From the NCBI GenBank assembly GCA_024220505.1, contig JAKZZE010000011.1:558001-622000 (forward strand): a DNA stretch of 64,000 bases, given 5' to 3'. Below the pieces are notes generated by a model. It worked only from the letters and a program-made list of their open reading frames with translations. It did no database searches and was not told the origin of the DNA. The translations under genes and the position numbers were made by a program. The DNA is from Rhizopus arrhizus. Lineage: Eukaryota; Mucoromycota; Mucoromycetes; Mucorales; Rhizopodaceae. Positions 10,881 to 24,116 of this stretch are shown here, piece after piece; position 1 is the stretch's first letter, and the number at the start of each line of letters is the position of its first letter.

Positions 10881-11127
10881 GAACTGACTAAATAAGCGTT
10901 TTATATAGTCATCTTACTGTATGTATAATACATTATCAAATACATATGAGAAAAAGTAATTCAATGAATTGACCAAATGAATTCTTTTTTTTTGACCAAT
11001 TTATTTTCAAACATGTGGGCAAATACATTTCTCTTTTTCGACCAAACTACTCTGAAAAAAGCAGCCAATTTATTTCTAAATTTCGACCTATTTTCAAAAA
11101 AGTGTCCAATTGACAGTGGAAGCACTG
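10808..11127. repeat. Right arm of outer inverted repeat (IS630/Tc1-type end)
   Basis: Inverted partner of 348-668, ending GTGGAAGCACTG immediately before TA at 11128-11129. It includes the 3' codons of the transposase remnant. With the left arm it bounds 10.8 kb. Confidence 0.85.
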
Positions 11128-11285
11128 TACTCTAAAGGTAAAACGAATACGAATTTGAACGAATCAATTTTAGCAATCTGAGTGAAAATTTAAATGAGCG
11201 AATCATTTTAAAAAATCCAGTACAAATGGAATAAGGAAAAGTGATCTAAGTAATCCTTCCCTTTAAATTATCACCGGTCTTACAA

Positions 11286-12077
11286 ATGGTAAATGTAGCA
11301 TAGATGAAGCAATCCATCCATCCATCCATGCATTCATGATGTTATTGAAGAAGAGAAGAGAAAAAAAATACGTTGACCATATAAAAGCTACTATAAAAAA
11401 AGACGAAGTACGCTTAAAAATTAGACACGAAAATGGGTGAATTAAAAAATGATAAAATCTAATTTAAATGAAAAAAGTCGATCGCTCTGCTGTAACATGA
11501 GCGACAAAGAGAGCACTGCAACAGTATGAATATATTCGGGAAAAGATAAAGAACTATACGTATTTGTTTTATGCAACGCTAGAAAATGTTTATATACGGA
11601 TGTCTATGGATTGCTTCTATCATTATTTTATGAATGGTAATTAACTTTGTGTTTGGCTAGGCTATCGTCAAGGCATTCGAACTTCGTAACAAGAACAAGG
11701 CTGAACTCTTGAAAATTCTTGATGAACAAAAGCAAGCTCTTGCTAATGTCCGTGTCCAAAAGGTCGCTGGCGGTAAAAGCCAAGAAATGTAAGTGCCTTG
11801 ACTAAAAAAAAAAAGGCGTACGGCAAGCTAAGCATTATTTATTAGTGGTGAAGCCCGTAAGAATGTTGCTCGTGTCTTGACTGTTATCAACCAAACTCAA
11901 CGTGAACAACTTGCTCTCTTCTACCACAAGAAGAAGTACGTTCCTTTGGATCTTCGTGTTAAGAAGACCCGTGCCATGCGTAGAGCTTTGACTCCTTTTG
12001 AAAAGTCCAAGAAGACTCTTCGTCAACAAAAGAAGGAAGCTCACTTCCCTCTTCGCAAGTACGCTGTCAAGGCTTAG
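11286..12077 (+). CDS. RPL35: 60S ribosomal protein L35 (uL29)
   Basis: A component of the large ribosomal subunit near the polypeptide exit tunnel. Exons 11661-11788 and 11846-12077 join in frame to give [31 protein letters not shown], then [14 protein letters not shown], the KKYVPLDLR segment and the typical ending [10 protein letters not shown]. The start must come from a separate tiny exon. I chose ATG at 11286-11288 followed by GTAAAT, giving a 372-nt intron and a 120-aa protein of normal length. An ATG at 11634 would need a 24-nt intron, too short to be credible. AATAAA-like signals follow near 12108-12131. The transposon repeat ends only 158 bp upstream, so the promoter lies in or next to it. 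Confidence 0.9.
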
Positions 12078-12631
12078 ATAATCCAATTTCTGTCTTTGGA
12101 ACATAATAATAATAAAAGTTGTATAAAAATAAAACTCTTTCTCGTCAGTCTTTATACATACAGTGCTTAATATGTCAACCTCTGGTTTTGTAAAAATAAA
12201 TAGTAGAAATTTAATCTCAGCTTGTGGTTATATTGATTTCCATTAGTAAATCGTTGGAATTGCTATAATTAAATTTGTTTATTTATATTGGAAAACTTAG
12301 GTGAGCGCACGATGTCTTTAATACACCTTAATCTCCCAAAAGAGACCAAAAAGGAATGAAAGGGGATCGAAAAATCACCCTTTGGGATCAAGGACGAAAA
12401 AGTAAAAAGAAAACAAACGAGTAAGAAGGGAAAGACGTGTCATAGACGCCAATGTGAGTTCTGAGGCAACCAATCCAAGAGTCGTTTTCCAGGGAAGAGT
12501 GGAAATGAGAGAGGCGATTTTTGATGATGAAGGTGATTGAGCTCAAAAAGAATCAGACATATGATGGACCAGTGGGGATAATCAAAAGGAAACAGATCGA
12601 AAGGAGCGTGGTTTGCGAGTGGGTAATAAGT
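12078..12631. other. Intergenic, RPL35 3' flank
   Basis: Contains the RPL35 polyadenylation region and moderately G/A-rich sequence with no frame of coding character on either strand. Confidence 0.4.
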
Positions 12632-13012
12632 TCAAAAGGAAAGGCGAGGGATTTTCAATAATATTCGGCGTTTGTAATCTTTAATGCATATCGAGACATT
12701 GTATCGCATGTTTCTTGGAAAGAGAGTGGTCAGGTTGCTTGGGACAGGGCTTTGGTTGGTCACCAGGCAACCAATCAAGTCTCCAACGGATACATCTGCT
12801 ACGTTCAGAGTAGGACATGGAAAGTCAAAGCATAGGCTCAAGGGCGAAGAAGGACGACAAAGAGAGAGCAGATTAGAATGAGGAGCTGATTGCCTTTGTA
12901 AAAAGCTGAATTGCAGGAACTCACCTCTAATGGCCATAAAGGAACGAGCACTGAGGGTGTCCCCATTAGTGAACAACGCTGTCATAGTACTGTTTTCGAA
13001 AGCTTGTGCCAT
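12632..13012 (-). other. Open frame of uncertain status (possible two-exon small gene)
   Basis: The minus-strand frame opens MAQAFENSTMTALFTNGDTL. A GTGAGT donor after MAIR and an AG acceptor before DVSVGDLIGC would remove an in-frame intron and leave about 84 residues. I do not recognise the protein. It lies just beyond the decayed LINE fragment and may be transposon-derived. Confidence 0.25.
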
Positions 13013-13060
13013 TGCGGCTAATCAAAATGATGCTTGATGTGGGGTAGCAGGTTAGAACTG

Positions 13061-14430
13061 CTACTGTACTTTCCAGGTATTTGAGAAAAATGTAGTTGAT
13101 AGGGTATCCGTCAGTGTAATTGGGCAAGCTAATTCAAATGGCAAACTGAATGAACTGACATTGTACCTTTGCATTTCCTGTGTAGTTTCTCTAGAGTATA
13201 CGCTTTCAAGATATCTTGCCATTATGTCGACTGAATGCTTGGGTCCTTCCATTGTTGAAAATGCTAGGCTTATTGTTCTTCGTTTCTGTATACGATTGAT
13301 TTTGGTAATTACTTTTGCATGTTGACTGGATGCCAACTGTCAACCGAAATGTTGCCAACTTTCTCTATACATCTTTTGAATACGTTACTGTAGCGGTGCA
13401 CAAGCCTTTTAATGTTTGAACCAGTATTTCATTTTGTTAATTCCTTGGACTTTTCGCCACTTACGGTAGCATCTTTCTCGGTACTCGTAGGCCTTTTAAA
13501 TATCCTCTGTCCAGAAGCCCTTCAGTGATTCCACCGATTATAATTGATGTCCACAGCTTGTGTCCAAGGAATGACAGATTGTTTAGCAAAGTTGTCTGTT
13601 AAACTATTCAATGTACGTCGTTGCTGTTTAATTATCTCGTAGTGAAGTAGTAACTGTTATTGTATGTGCCTTTAATATAGTTTGAATGGTCCTTTCGAAT
13701 TATTTTATGTATTGCTTGAATATTTTGGGCCTTTTTTGGTCTACCAAACCTCCAAGCGATTCGCTTTTATTTCGGACTATCTGTCGTGGTTCCCAGAATA
13801 TCAAAACTTAAGGCTATCAGTTTGTGGTTGGAATCTAATGACAAATCGCTTCTTATTACTAAACAAAGGTTATCCAGTTCATTATTACTTAAGAAATAGT
13901 CTATTATGCTACTGCCCTGGTATGACATGCAAGTAAATTGACCAAAGCATAGCCTTGAATTCCACATAATCAGGTTGTTTCGTTGAATCCAGTTGTGCAG
14001 TTGATTTCCTCTAGAGTTTGAGTAGTGATCGCCAGTGTAATATCTTATTCTGACATTAAAGTTACCGCATATAATGGTTTGGTTGGTATGTGGGATAGTT
14101 TTTGGTAGCGAATCAAGCACTTCTGCAATGATTTGGTCATCAAGTGAAAGTGGAAGATACACACAGTGTATCAGAATATCTTTGATTGTAAAAGAGAGTT
14201 TATACTGTGAGAATTGTGGATCGTCGTTGAGTAGATGATGTACATGGAGCTGACACTCAGGGTTAACCAGAAGATTAATGCCTTGGCTTCCTTTGATGGC
14301 GAGTAGTTGTGTTTTTATTCTATATGTACGGTATTGTTTTTAGTAGGTGTGGAATATATTTGGTGGTAATAACAAAGCTTCCACGATTAGTAGGACTGAT
14401 GTGTGTTCTGCTACATGTAGAATAGGTGAT
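13061..14430 (-). pseudogene. Decayed LINE fragment (endonuclease and start of reverse transcriptase)
   Basis: On the minus strand, about 14420 to 13767 reads as the later part of an AP-endonuclease domain: VYLPLSLDDQ, then IICGNFNVRIRYYTGDHYSN with the GNFN block, then SSIIDYFLSN with the Asp of the SxxDY block. Further on, 13061-13336 (KINRIQKRRTISLAF, GPKHSVDIMARYLESVYS) resembles the linker before the reverse transcriptase, with stops and frameshifts between. No reverse transcriptase catalytic block, tail or target duplication is visible. It looks older than LINE 1 and LINE 2 and comes from a different family. Confidence 0.7.
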
Positions 14431-15128
14431 ATAGCCTGCTTGAGTAGCCAGTGGCATTAAAAAGCATAATATTAAGCTGGTTCATTAGATATAAAAAACA
14501 GCAGTTATATGTGTATGGTGTTAAATGGGTCCTTTCTAATACTTCAATAAACTCTATCTTTTTCATTTTTAATATAATTTCGTTGTATTTATTACATTCA
14601 GAAAACTGTTGAACTTATTGATATTGCTTGCCTATTCCAATATCCATTCTCAGGTAAAACAAGATGAGGATAGTCAAACTTGCAGTAGACTTCTCCCTCG
14701 ACTATTTTAATTGCTACTATAGTGTGATGACATCAAAGTCCTGGAACTATATTAATCTATTTTTAGCTTGAATTGTTTACATGTATCAATTACAAAAGAA
14801 TGCATTGCTCAATATAATAGTTTACTGCATATTGGAATGAGAAATGAAATTACAAATATATATCCACCACTAATAAAATAACGGCCTAGATGCATACAAA
14901 AAAGCATTAATTCAACACGAAGAAGTCGCAATCTAAGAATCGACATAACAGCAAACTGATATGAAGTTTCTGCCTTCTTTTTTTATAAAATCGTAAAATG
15001 GCATGGTAAGCACTGTACACAAGAAAGCAATAGACAAAATTTTTGTTTATAATTCTTTTTTAATATAGAGTAAAAAAAAGTGTACATGAAAAAGACCCTT
15101 GTTGTGCAAAAAATGTGAAGAAAACCAT
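14431..15128. other. Gene-free AT-rich stretch
   Basis: No coding frame. The last part is the 3' flank of RPS5 on the minus strand. Confidence 0.4.
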
Positions 15129-15854
15129 TTATCGGTTGGCTATAAAAAAGAATTAGTAAGTATACAGCAAAGCAAACGTTCAGTGACTTACACTTGGCAA
15201 CACGTTCAAGTTCATCCTTCTTCTTGATAGCATAAGAGTTAGCAGAACCCTTAGCAGCGTTGATCAATTCGTCAGCAAGACATTCAGCAACGGTCTTGAC
15301 GTTACGGAAAGCAGATTCACGAGTACCAACGGTCAACAAAGAGATAGCTTGGTTGACACGACGGAGAGGAGAAACATCAACGGCTTGACGACGGACGGTA
15401 CCTTGAGAACCGATACGAGTAGAGTCTTCACGAGGACCACAGTTGATGATGGCATCAACGAGGATTTGGACAGGGTTGGCGTCAGTCAACAAGTTGATGA
15501 TTTCAAAAGCGTGTTGAACGATACGAGCAGCCATGAGCTTCTTACCGTTGTTACGACCAGTCATCATCAAAGCATTGGTTAAACGTTCAACGATGGGGCA
15601 CTAAAAAGCAAAATTTATTTAATGCTTCATTCCACATGGCTTGTGTGTCTCTTTCGCTTTACCTGAGCCTTACGGAAACGCTTGACAGCGAAACGACCAG
15701 CGGTGTGGGGCAAGTAAACTTGTTGGCGGATTTGAATGTAGTCTTGAAGAGAAATGTCCTTAACTTCGACATCTTCATAAGACCATTTGTTGAACAATTT
15801 ACGAGTACCATCAGCGGAAGCGCTGACATGAGCGGGTAAACCTAAGGCAGGCAT
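15129..15854 (-). CDS. RPS5: 40S ribosomal protein S5 (uS7)
   Basis: A small-subunit head protein contacting the mRNA exit and E site. Three exons, 15663-15854, 15192-15600 and 15129-15139, give 203 aa. It starts [10 protein letters not shown]. Exon 1 holds [20 protein letters not shown] and the RFRKAQ segment. Exon 2 has [20 protein letters not shown], the [16 protein letters not shown] block and [12 protein letters not shown]. The 11-nt last exon supplies the conserved SNR ending. Both introns are short GT..AG. Length and ends match the family, so this should be an intact gene. A (GGAT)n tract lies about 40 bp upstream of the start. Confidence 0.97.
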
Positions 15855-15884
15855 GATGGTCTATAATATGGTTGTAATAAAAAT

Positions 15885-15920
15885 GATGGATGGGATGGAT
15901 GGATGGATGGATGGATGGAT
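15885..15920. repeat. (GGAT)n microsatellite
   Basis: About eight or nine GGAT units, slightly imperfect at the left end, immediately upstream of RPS5. A CCAT-rich tract also lies in the first intron proposed for RPL35 (near 11316-11335). Confidence 0.85.
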
Positions 15921-17099
15921 AAATGCGTATATTGGATATAAAAATGAAATGTGTTGTAAAAAAAAGATTAAATTGCAATATTGGTGTATGATAAAGTATG
16001 AAGAAGGATAGATCAGTAAGGATATCATTTAGATGAATATACTATTGTTTCTCTTTACCTGTTATTTACGAAAAAAGAGGAGGATCTTTCACTTGTGAAT
16101 CCATTTGCTTTCCACCTAAAGGCTAAATAAATCTCCGATGTCGGATATTCAATTATATTTTTCGTAATTGTCTACTATAGACAAAGCTAAAACAGAAAGA
16201 AATGAAAACAATTCTAATTGTTTTAATTGACAACATAATATTTATTTTAAAAGAGTATATATTAAAATAAAAATTAAAAACTTTACATTAGAAAAGTAAT
16301 TCATGACTCTAATAATATAGTAACAAAAGAAAAATAAAAATTATTTCTAGAATATTTAAAAGCAAATTTCATAGTGAACTATATAAAATAAGCTCATAAG
16401 AATCATACATAGAGTTGAATAATAAGCATCTGTATTCTATTCGGTTCTTTTTCCACTTTTTTTTAAAATAAAGTTTTAAATTCAAAAAGACATTGATTTT
16501 ATACTAAAAATGAAAAACGTTTAATAAAAAACAAGTTCAAAACCTATAAGCAAAATATACAAAATAAACCCATGATAACTTACTAGAATTCTTTTTTTTT
16601 TTTTATGAAGTACTAAATGAATTTTACTTTAAGCTTAAATATAGTTATTATTAAGAACGTTTAAGATAAAATGAATTTTAAAGGAGCTAAATTAGGCTAA
16701 TTTTCATTATTGTTTTCGAAATCCATTATTAAAATTACTAAAAAGAAGAAGGAAGCAAAAGAGACATGAAAAAAAAAAAAAAAAAAAAAAAAAAAGTCGA
16801 TTTGACGTGATGGTTACACTGATCAAATTGACATGTGCAAATTTTGATGGATTTCAACTGGCGTAGGCTGTGTATTACTTTTTATTTTGTAAGCGGTAAT
16901 TGAACCGAACTTACTAAATGTCCATGAAGGTCACGATAAAATTGTTTTTGCTGTGTATTACATAATGAGTGTGCATGAGTCATTTGATTGGGAATAAAAA
17001 AAGAAGACTGCTTTTCAAGATTTTTTTTTTTTTATTTATATGAACTTGATGTCGCTTTTATACTCTTTTTTTTATTTGTATTAATTTTTTATATAAAAC
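15921..17099. other. Gene-free AT-rich intergenic region
   Basis: Very AT-rich, with a 26-nt A-run near 16770-16795. The last 100 bp before 17100 are T-rich and probably hold the DAHP synthase promoter. No coding frame or RNA gene seen. Confidence 0.4.
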
Positions 17100-18343
<1,244 letters not shown>

Positions 18344-18894
18344 ATAATATACTTTTTACTTGTCTCCCAGATTCTCTTCCCTTGTTCATATACACACTTT
18401 ACACATCTACAAACATTATACATGACCATTACATAGAAAAAAAAATAAAAGGATTTCTTTATTGAAATTAACAGAATGCTTTTATTTTATTTCATAGTTG
18501 CATAAAAATTTAGCTTTATTTGTACGATTGCTAAGTATAGATCTAACATCTTTGGTTTATCAACAAAGATACACGCCCAATCTTTTATACAATCAGTAAA
18601 AATCTGTTTAATGCTGAAAAAATGGATGCCAGCTTCGCCACCGCCATTGTGACTGGTGTGTTATTTATTGATTACAAAAAAAAAAAAAAAAAAAAAAAGT
18701 GAGAGATCTTTTTATAACAACGTATAATGGCAGGAATTAGTATATATCATTCAAACAAAAAAATATAGTAGAATTTAAGCTTGCTAATTATTTAAATAAT
18801 GACTAGAGAGTAAACAAAACAGAAATGCAAATCGTTTAGGTGGATCAAGTAAGTAAATAGATTACTATTTTGACTTTTTACTTAGATTAAATAG
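18344..18894. other. Intergenic / expected 5' region of the GTPase gene
   Basis: The DAHP synthase 3' end is followed by AT-rich DNA with a poly(A) run near 18676-18698. The basic N-terminal exon expected for a GNL3-type GTPase was sought here on the plus strand and not found. Confidence 0.4.
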
Positions 18895-20360
18895 AAATAA
18901 AGAAGGATCCAGGTGTACCTAATTTTGCAAACTTCAAACAAAAGAAGCAAAATAAAGAAGAAAATCAAAGACAAAAGGTGAGAGTGGAGATAAAAGAAAA
19001 AAAAGAAAAAGGTTATAATGCTTTTGTAGATTGCCAATACAAAAGAACGACAAGACTTGGCAAGACAAAACTTGCAAAATAAAAACAGAAATTTGAGTTT
19101 TTTAAACATGTTACAGACAGCCGAACAAAGAAGTCAAGAATTTGAGCAGCAGATAGGAGAGGATGATGAAAAGGAGATTAAGGATGCAGCAGCTACCGGA
19201 CAAAAGGACAATTCAAAGAAAGCTTATTATCGTGAGTTCAGAAAGGTGATTGAAAATGCTGATGTTATTTTGGAAGTATTGGATGCGCGTGATCCTCTTG
19301 GTACCCGTACTCGATCTGTTGAACGTATGATTATGGATAGTGGATTGAATAAGAAAATTGTTTTTGTTCTTAATAAGATTGGTAATATGAATATTGACTG
19401 TCCCTTGAGACATCAGATTGAATCGTATGTTATTTGAATAGATTTAATACCAAAAGAGAATGCAGATCAATGGCTCAAGTATTTACGTAATGAATATCCA
19501 GCTATTGCTTTCAAGGCATCCACTCAACATCAGCGTGAGAAACTCAAGCAATCGAATGTGTCTACAAATGCTGCGAGCGAGAGTCTTTTGAATACATCAG
19601 AATGTTTGGGTGCTGATGATTTAATTAAATTGTTAAAGAACTATTGTCGAAATTTGAACTTGAAGACATCTATCACAGTAGGCATCATTGGTTATCCTAA
19701 CGTAGGAAAATCATCAGTGATCAATTCACTCAAGAGATCCAGAGTATGTGGTGTCGGAGCAACACCAGGATTTACGAAGGTTGCTCAACAGATTACATTA
19801 GACAAGAATATCAAGCTATTAGATTGTCCTGGTATCGTATTTGCTCAACAAGGACAAGGCGATCAAAATGAAGCAGAGATTACATTAAGAAATTGTGTTA
19901 AAGTAGAACTGTTGGAAGATCCAGTCACTCCAGGTAATGAAAAAAAAAAAAAAAAAAAAAGTGTGACACTTGAACTAAATTGTATTTAGTGGAAGTCATT
20001 TTATCAAAATGTGGTATTGAGCAATTAAGAAAAACATATAATTTATCATTCTTCAGTAATGTACATGAATTTTTGGTGTTATTAGCACAGCAAAGAGGAA
20101 AATTAAAAAAGGTAAGCTTTATACTTTGATTTTTAGTTACTCATCCTTCATGTGTATCTCAGGGTGGAATTCCAGATGTAGATCAAGCAGCACGACACGT
20201 ACTTAATGATTGGAACGGAGGAAAGATTCCATTTTACAGTGTTCCACCTTCTAGCAAACAAAGCCATATTGATGCAGCTGTTGTGAATACATTTGCACAG
20301 GAATTTGATGTTCAGTCAATTGCACCTAGTAATTTAGACAGTGCTATGTCTATTGATTAG
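18895..20360 (+). CDS. Nucleostemin/GNL3-type nucleolar GTPase (5' end unresolved)
   Basis: A circularly permuted GTPase that acts in nucleolar 60S pre-ribosome assembly and export. Exons 18895-18977, 19030-19381, 19442-19933, 19990-20111 and 20163-20360 join in frame. They show [13 protein letters not shown] near the present start, then a Lys/Gln-rich coiled segment. DARDP and NKID (G4-type motif) come before [17 protein letters not shown] (G1) and LLDCPGIVF (G3), which is the permuted order. The C-terminal domain ends in a short acidic tail. Family members begin with a strongly basic nucleolar-targeting stretch; none is visible upstream, and a stop precedes the first usable acceptor. The gene is therefore either 5'-truncated or has a distant or unusual first exon. 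Confidence 0.88.
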
Positions 20361-20524
20361 AAAATGAAATTATTCTTTTTATTAAACCTGACCTATTGAA
20401 TTTTATTTATAAAATCAGGATTTTTTTTTTTCTATTTAAAAAGGGAAAAATCCTTTTTTAGTCTCTTTGATTCTTGTTGATTATGCAAAAACCACATGGA
20501 AAACAGATTTTTTTTTTTGAAAGT

Positions 20525-20584
20525 TTATAAATAAAAGCTTTTTTCTTTTCTTTTTCTGTTTTCTTTTTTTTTTTTCTTGTAAAA
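20525..20584 (+). promoter_or_regulatory. C/T-rich tract abutting a start codon
   Basis: A run of Ts and Cs ending a few bases before ATG at 20585. Similar tracts precede the starts at 26638, 44723 and 45739. I infer a promoter or leader element. Confidence 0.5.
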
Positions 20585-20869
20585 ATGTTTACAAGAATCT
20601 TTCATAATATTCGCGACAATATGGGTAAATCAACCATACGTCAGACTACAAAGCATGATCCACCTTCTATCAGCGATTGTTCAGAAAGAAGGCCTTCGGT
20701 TACAGAAGAGTGTGATAGTGTATTGACAAGATTCACAGCTCAAACAGCACCAGAACCTATTTCTATCAGAAGGAACAGCAGAAGAAGTAGTGCCACCGTA
20801 TTTGGTATTTCCAACGTTACTTTTGACGATTACGTACAAAAAGACCTCGTTTCAAGTTCCTGGAGTTAA
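20585..20869 (+). CDS. Small hypothetical protein (94 aa)
   Basis: A single exon opening MFTRIFHNIRDNMGK, Ser/Arg-rich, with a central RRNSRRSSATVFG stretch that looks like a possible basophilic-kinase site cluster, and ending FDDYVQKDLVSSSWS. No signal peptide, membrane segment or domain that I recognise. A C/T-rich tract lies directly upstream, and an AATAAA at about 21038 sits in the 3' flank, as expected for an expressed gene. Confidence 0.65.
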   Translation: MFTRIFHNIRDNMGKSTIRQTTKHDPPSISDCSERRPSVTEECDSVLTRFTAQTAPEPISIRRNSRRSSATVFGISNVTFDDYVQKDLVSSSWS

Positions 20870-22326
20870 AAACAAGATAATTTATAATCTTCTTCTTTGC
20901 TGAACTAAATGCTCTTTTCGGTTACTTTAAAGAGTCTACTTCTTTCTCACTTTGATATACAAGTGTATGGCAACTTCATGTCTCCTTTCTCAATGTCCTT
21001 CTTTCTGTAAATTCATGTAAATAGCTTCTTTTTTTTAATAAAGATTGTAGTTTATAAATCATAAAACTCGTTTTATAATCGTTTAATCAATAAAATTATC
21101 TTTATCCCTTTTCAATAATGGATGATAAACTGAGTTAGATGAGCTCAAGATAAGCAAATGAAGTACAAGCAATTCACTGTTTAATATAAACAACACAATC
21201 TAATTTTTTTTTTCATCAAATAAATTATTTTATTAAACAGATTGATAAAATTGTAGTTTATTAAAAGTCTAAATATCTATAGAAAATAATTAGTTTTGTT
21301 TGATTCTCATGATTAGAGCAAGATTCAATGAGATAAATAGACCTAAAGGCTTATTAATGCATTTTATAATAAAAAATCGATTGGTAAATTCGTTTGCATT
21401 ATAAATCAAATGTAACACTCAAATATGCATAATAACTTTATCTTTATTTTGTTTATTGGTCGCCATAGATACAAAAAGTAATGTCATCACTACATAGATA
21501 CCATTCTTATTTTATATAAAATGTCATTAAAGGCAAAATAATGATCTGTCAGTTTCATTATAAACTTGCCATATTTGTAAATTATATCACATTCAGCTTA
21601 TAAATTATGATGTCCTAAAGATGATCTCTTATAAGCATTCAATTTGAACTGCTGACTCTGCTTGTTGCTTGTCCAACAACATGTGACACCTTTTGGTTCT
21701 TGAGCAACCAATTGAAGTTACACAGTACTTTAAACGATAAACAAGGATAGTTTTTTATCCCTTATTAAACAGGATTTATTCAGCTAAAGAAGTTGATGTA
21801 TATTTAAATCTTGAATATTCATTGTGTAAATCATACTCTATATTGCAAACACCATTATTTATATATAACTTTGTTCCGTATTTCGTTTGTTACACACATG
21901 TTAGCATCATCTGGAACATTGACTGCTTTAAGAGAAAAAAAAAAAGGCAGATAAAAGTTTTAATCCGTGAATTGGGATTCAACACAAAACTCCCTTTTCT
22001 AAATTCATAGGATGATAATTACATTTTTGTTTAAAGATATTTGAATTTTTGCAACAATAAAGAAATAGAAAGTAAGGATTAAGATGGACCAGATCAAACT
22101 ATTACAAATAAGCTTGTTGATCTTTGCACCCACCCCCAAAAAAAAAGGAAAAAAAAAAAAAAAAAGACGTGATTTTTGTAGCCTGATTATGGTCTCCAAA
22201 GAAAGAGGGAGTTTTTTTGAGTCATAAGTAGTGTACGGAACATCCCGATAAAACTTAATCCTGACTAGGATATAAAACGAAGTGATTTTGAATTAAAATC
22301 ATACGTCTTTCTAGAATATAGCTTTC
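20870..22326. other. Gene-free AT-rich intergenic region
   Basis: Contains the 3' end of the preceding small gene and long AT-rich DNA with an A-rich run near 22137-22165. Frames here lack coding character. Confidence 0.4.
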
Positions 22327-22625
22327 ATGGGTGGACCGCAATTAGAAGTTATTAAGGTATGTGAGCGATGCTTATACAAAAGAAAAGAAACATAGAATGA
22401 AATATAGTATAGTTTGGGTTCTATGTGTTTTATCCAGTAGGTACCATGTTATGCTTTGGCGGACCATTGTTTTATGAAAAGTTTGTTAAAGACATCCACT
22501 TTTGGCCAGATTATGAAACAACCTATCAACCACCTAAAACAATAAACGATGTGAAAAGTACATTGGAGAGATTAAAGATAGAAAGAGAAGAAAGATGGAA
22601 ACGGGCATTAGAAAAAAAGGAATAA
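22327..22625 (+). CDS. PET100: PET100-like cytochrome c oxidase assembly factor
   Basis: A small mitochondrial inner-membrane chaperone for complex IV assembly. Two exons, 22327-22356 and 22413-22625, give 80 aa. The start MGGPQLEVIKFGFYVFYPVG is the family signature; a hydrophobic segment at roughly residues 11-31 would anchor it, followed by FYEKFVKDIHFWPD and a basic, charged tail. The size is normal. The intron is 56 nt, GT..AG. It converges with the gene on the opposite strand ending at 22632, leaving only a 6-bp gap, so the 3' untranslated regions must overlap. Confidence 0.9.
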
Positions 22626-22631
22626 AACATC

Positions 22632-24078
22632 TTAACGTTCAAGCCATAGTTTATTTTTGGATCTCATTAATCGGAAGGCACTGATAGGGATACGCTGCCA
22701 TCGGCTTAAATCTTTTAAATAAGGATGTTCTTGATCATTATCTTCTTCATCAGAGTGAAGTTGTGATGTGTCTACTAGATCGTCCATTGAAACTTCTTCT
22801 ATGGGCATTTCTATTGAATTCGACTGACTAAGTTTACGTTTTTTGCTATTATCATTTTCATTATTTTCTTCTATTTTTGGTAGTCGTTTTTTATTATCCA
22901 CGGTTTCAGCAGTTTGTTTAAGAAGCTCGGATAACTGATCTTGAATATGCAAAGAAGATGATGTATCTATATGTAATGAATTGGAAGAGGAAGAAGAGGA
23001 TGCATGAGTTGAGTCGAATGAGAGTGAGAAATCATCTGAAATGATGTTTGATAAAGTACGAAGTGCTTCTGAAGACAAATCTTGTGACCCTCGATGCCTT
23101 TGTGCTGCTGAAACTGTACTGCTAGGTAGTGAAGGCCTGCGAAGTAAATTTACTTGCTGACTTGATTCAAGCGATGAAAGCAAACTGAGCGCATTTACCA
23201 ATTCAGAAGCGGACAATTGCTCTTCTTTTCCTGCAATGGGGGTATTAGCTCCGTTAGAATCTGCTCCTCCAGGATCGTTCGGTGCTAGTGCATGCATAAA
23301 TGCTGACACAATATTATCATAGGTATTGTCATTATCTATCGTAGGTGATACTCCTCCTTGATCAAAGAGTAAAAATTCATCCTCTTCATCTTCCTCATCT
23401 TCCTCATCTGTTGTCGACCAATGACTCAGTCTTTTATTGTATTCTAAATCTTCTTCCTCATCCTCACTTTCACTATCAAAATCTTCTTCGTCTTCTATGT
23501 ACATTATTTCGTCACTGCCATCACTACTTTCATCGGAATCAACTTCTATTTCATTTATAATTGCTTGTGTTTCTGCTGTTTCAATGTCTTCATCGTCACC
23601 CGAGTCAATATGTTCACTATCATCTGTAAATAGCTCTTTTTCTTCTATAATTTCACGTTCAGATTCTTGGTCTGATAAAGGTGACATTGTATCCAGCAAG
23701 TCATCCAAATCATCTACAACAACTTCCTCATCTTCATCCTCCTCTTGAACTTTAAATGTAACGCTCTGTGCTATTTTTTCTTGGTGGTGCTTCTTTTTCT
23801 TTTTTGATTTTTTCTTTGCCTTCTTTTTCATGGCCACTCCTATCCTTTCTACCACGTTATCCTTTGGTGCATCGACGACTGGCTCCGCTATTGCACTTAT
23901 TCCACATGTACAGTCTGTATCACACACTGGACAAATGTCTTCTTCATCTTCTTGTATTGATAGGCTGGGCACCGTAGATTTTCTTAAGGGCAGTATGATC
24001 AAAGATGGTTTTGACTGGCATTTCTGGCAGGTATATCGATCTGCTTTTTCATTACTGTGAAATAGTTCTAAAAAAAGA

Positions 24079-24116
<38 letters not shown>

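Noticed and set aside
11634..11660. RPL35 start at ATG 11634
   Set aside because: It would require a 24-nt intron, below any plausible minimum; an upstream ATG with a GTAAAT donor is available.
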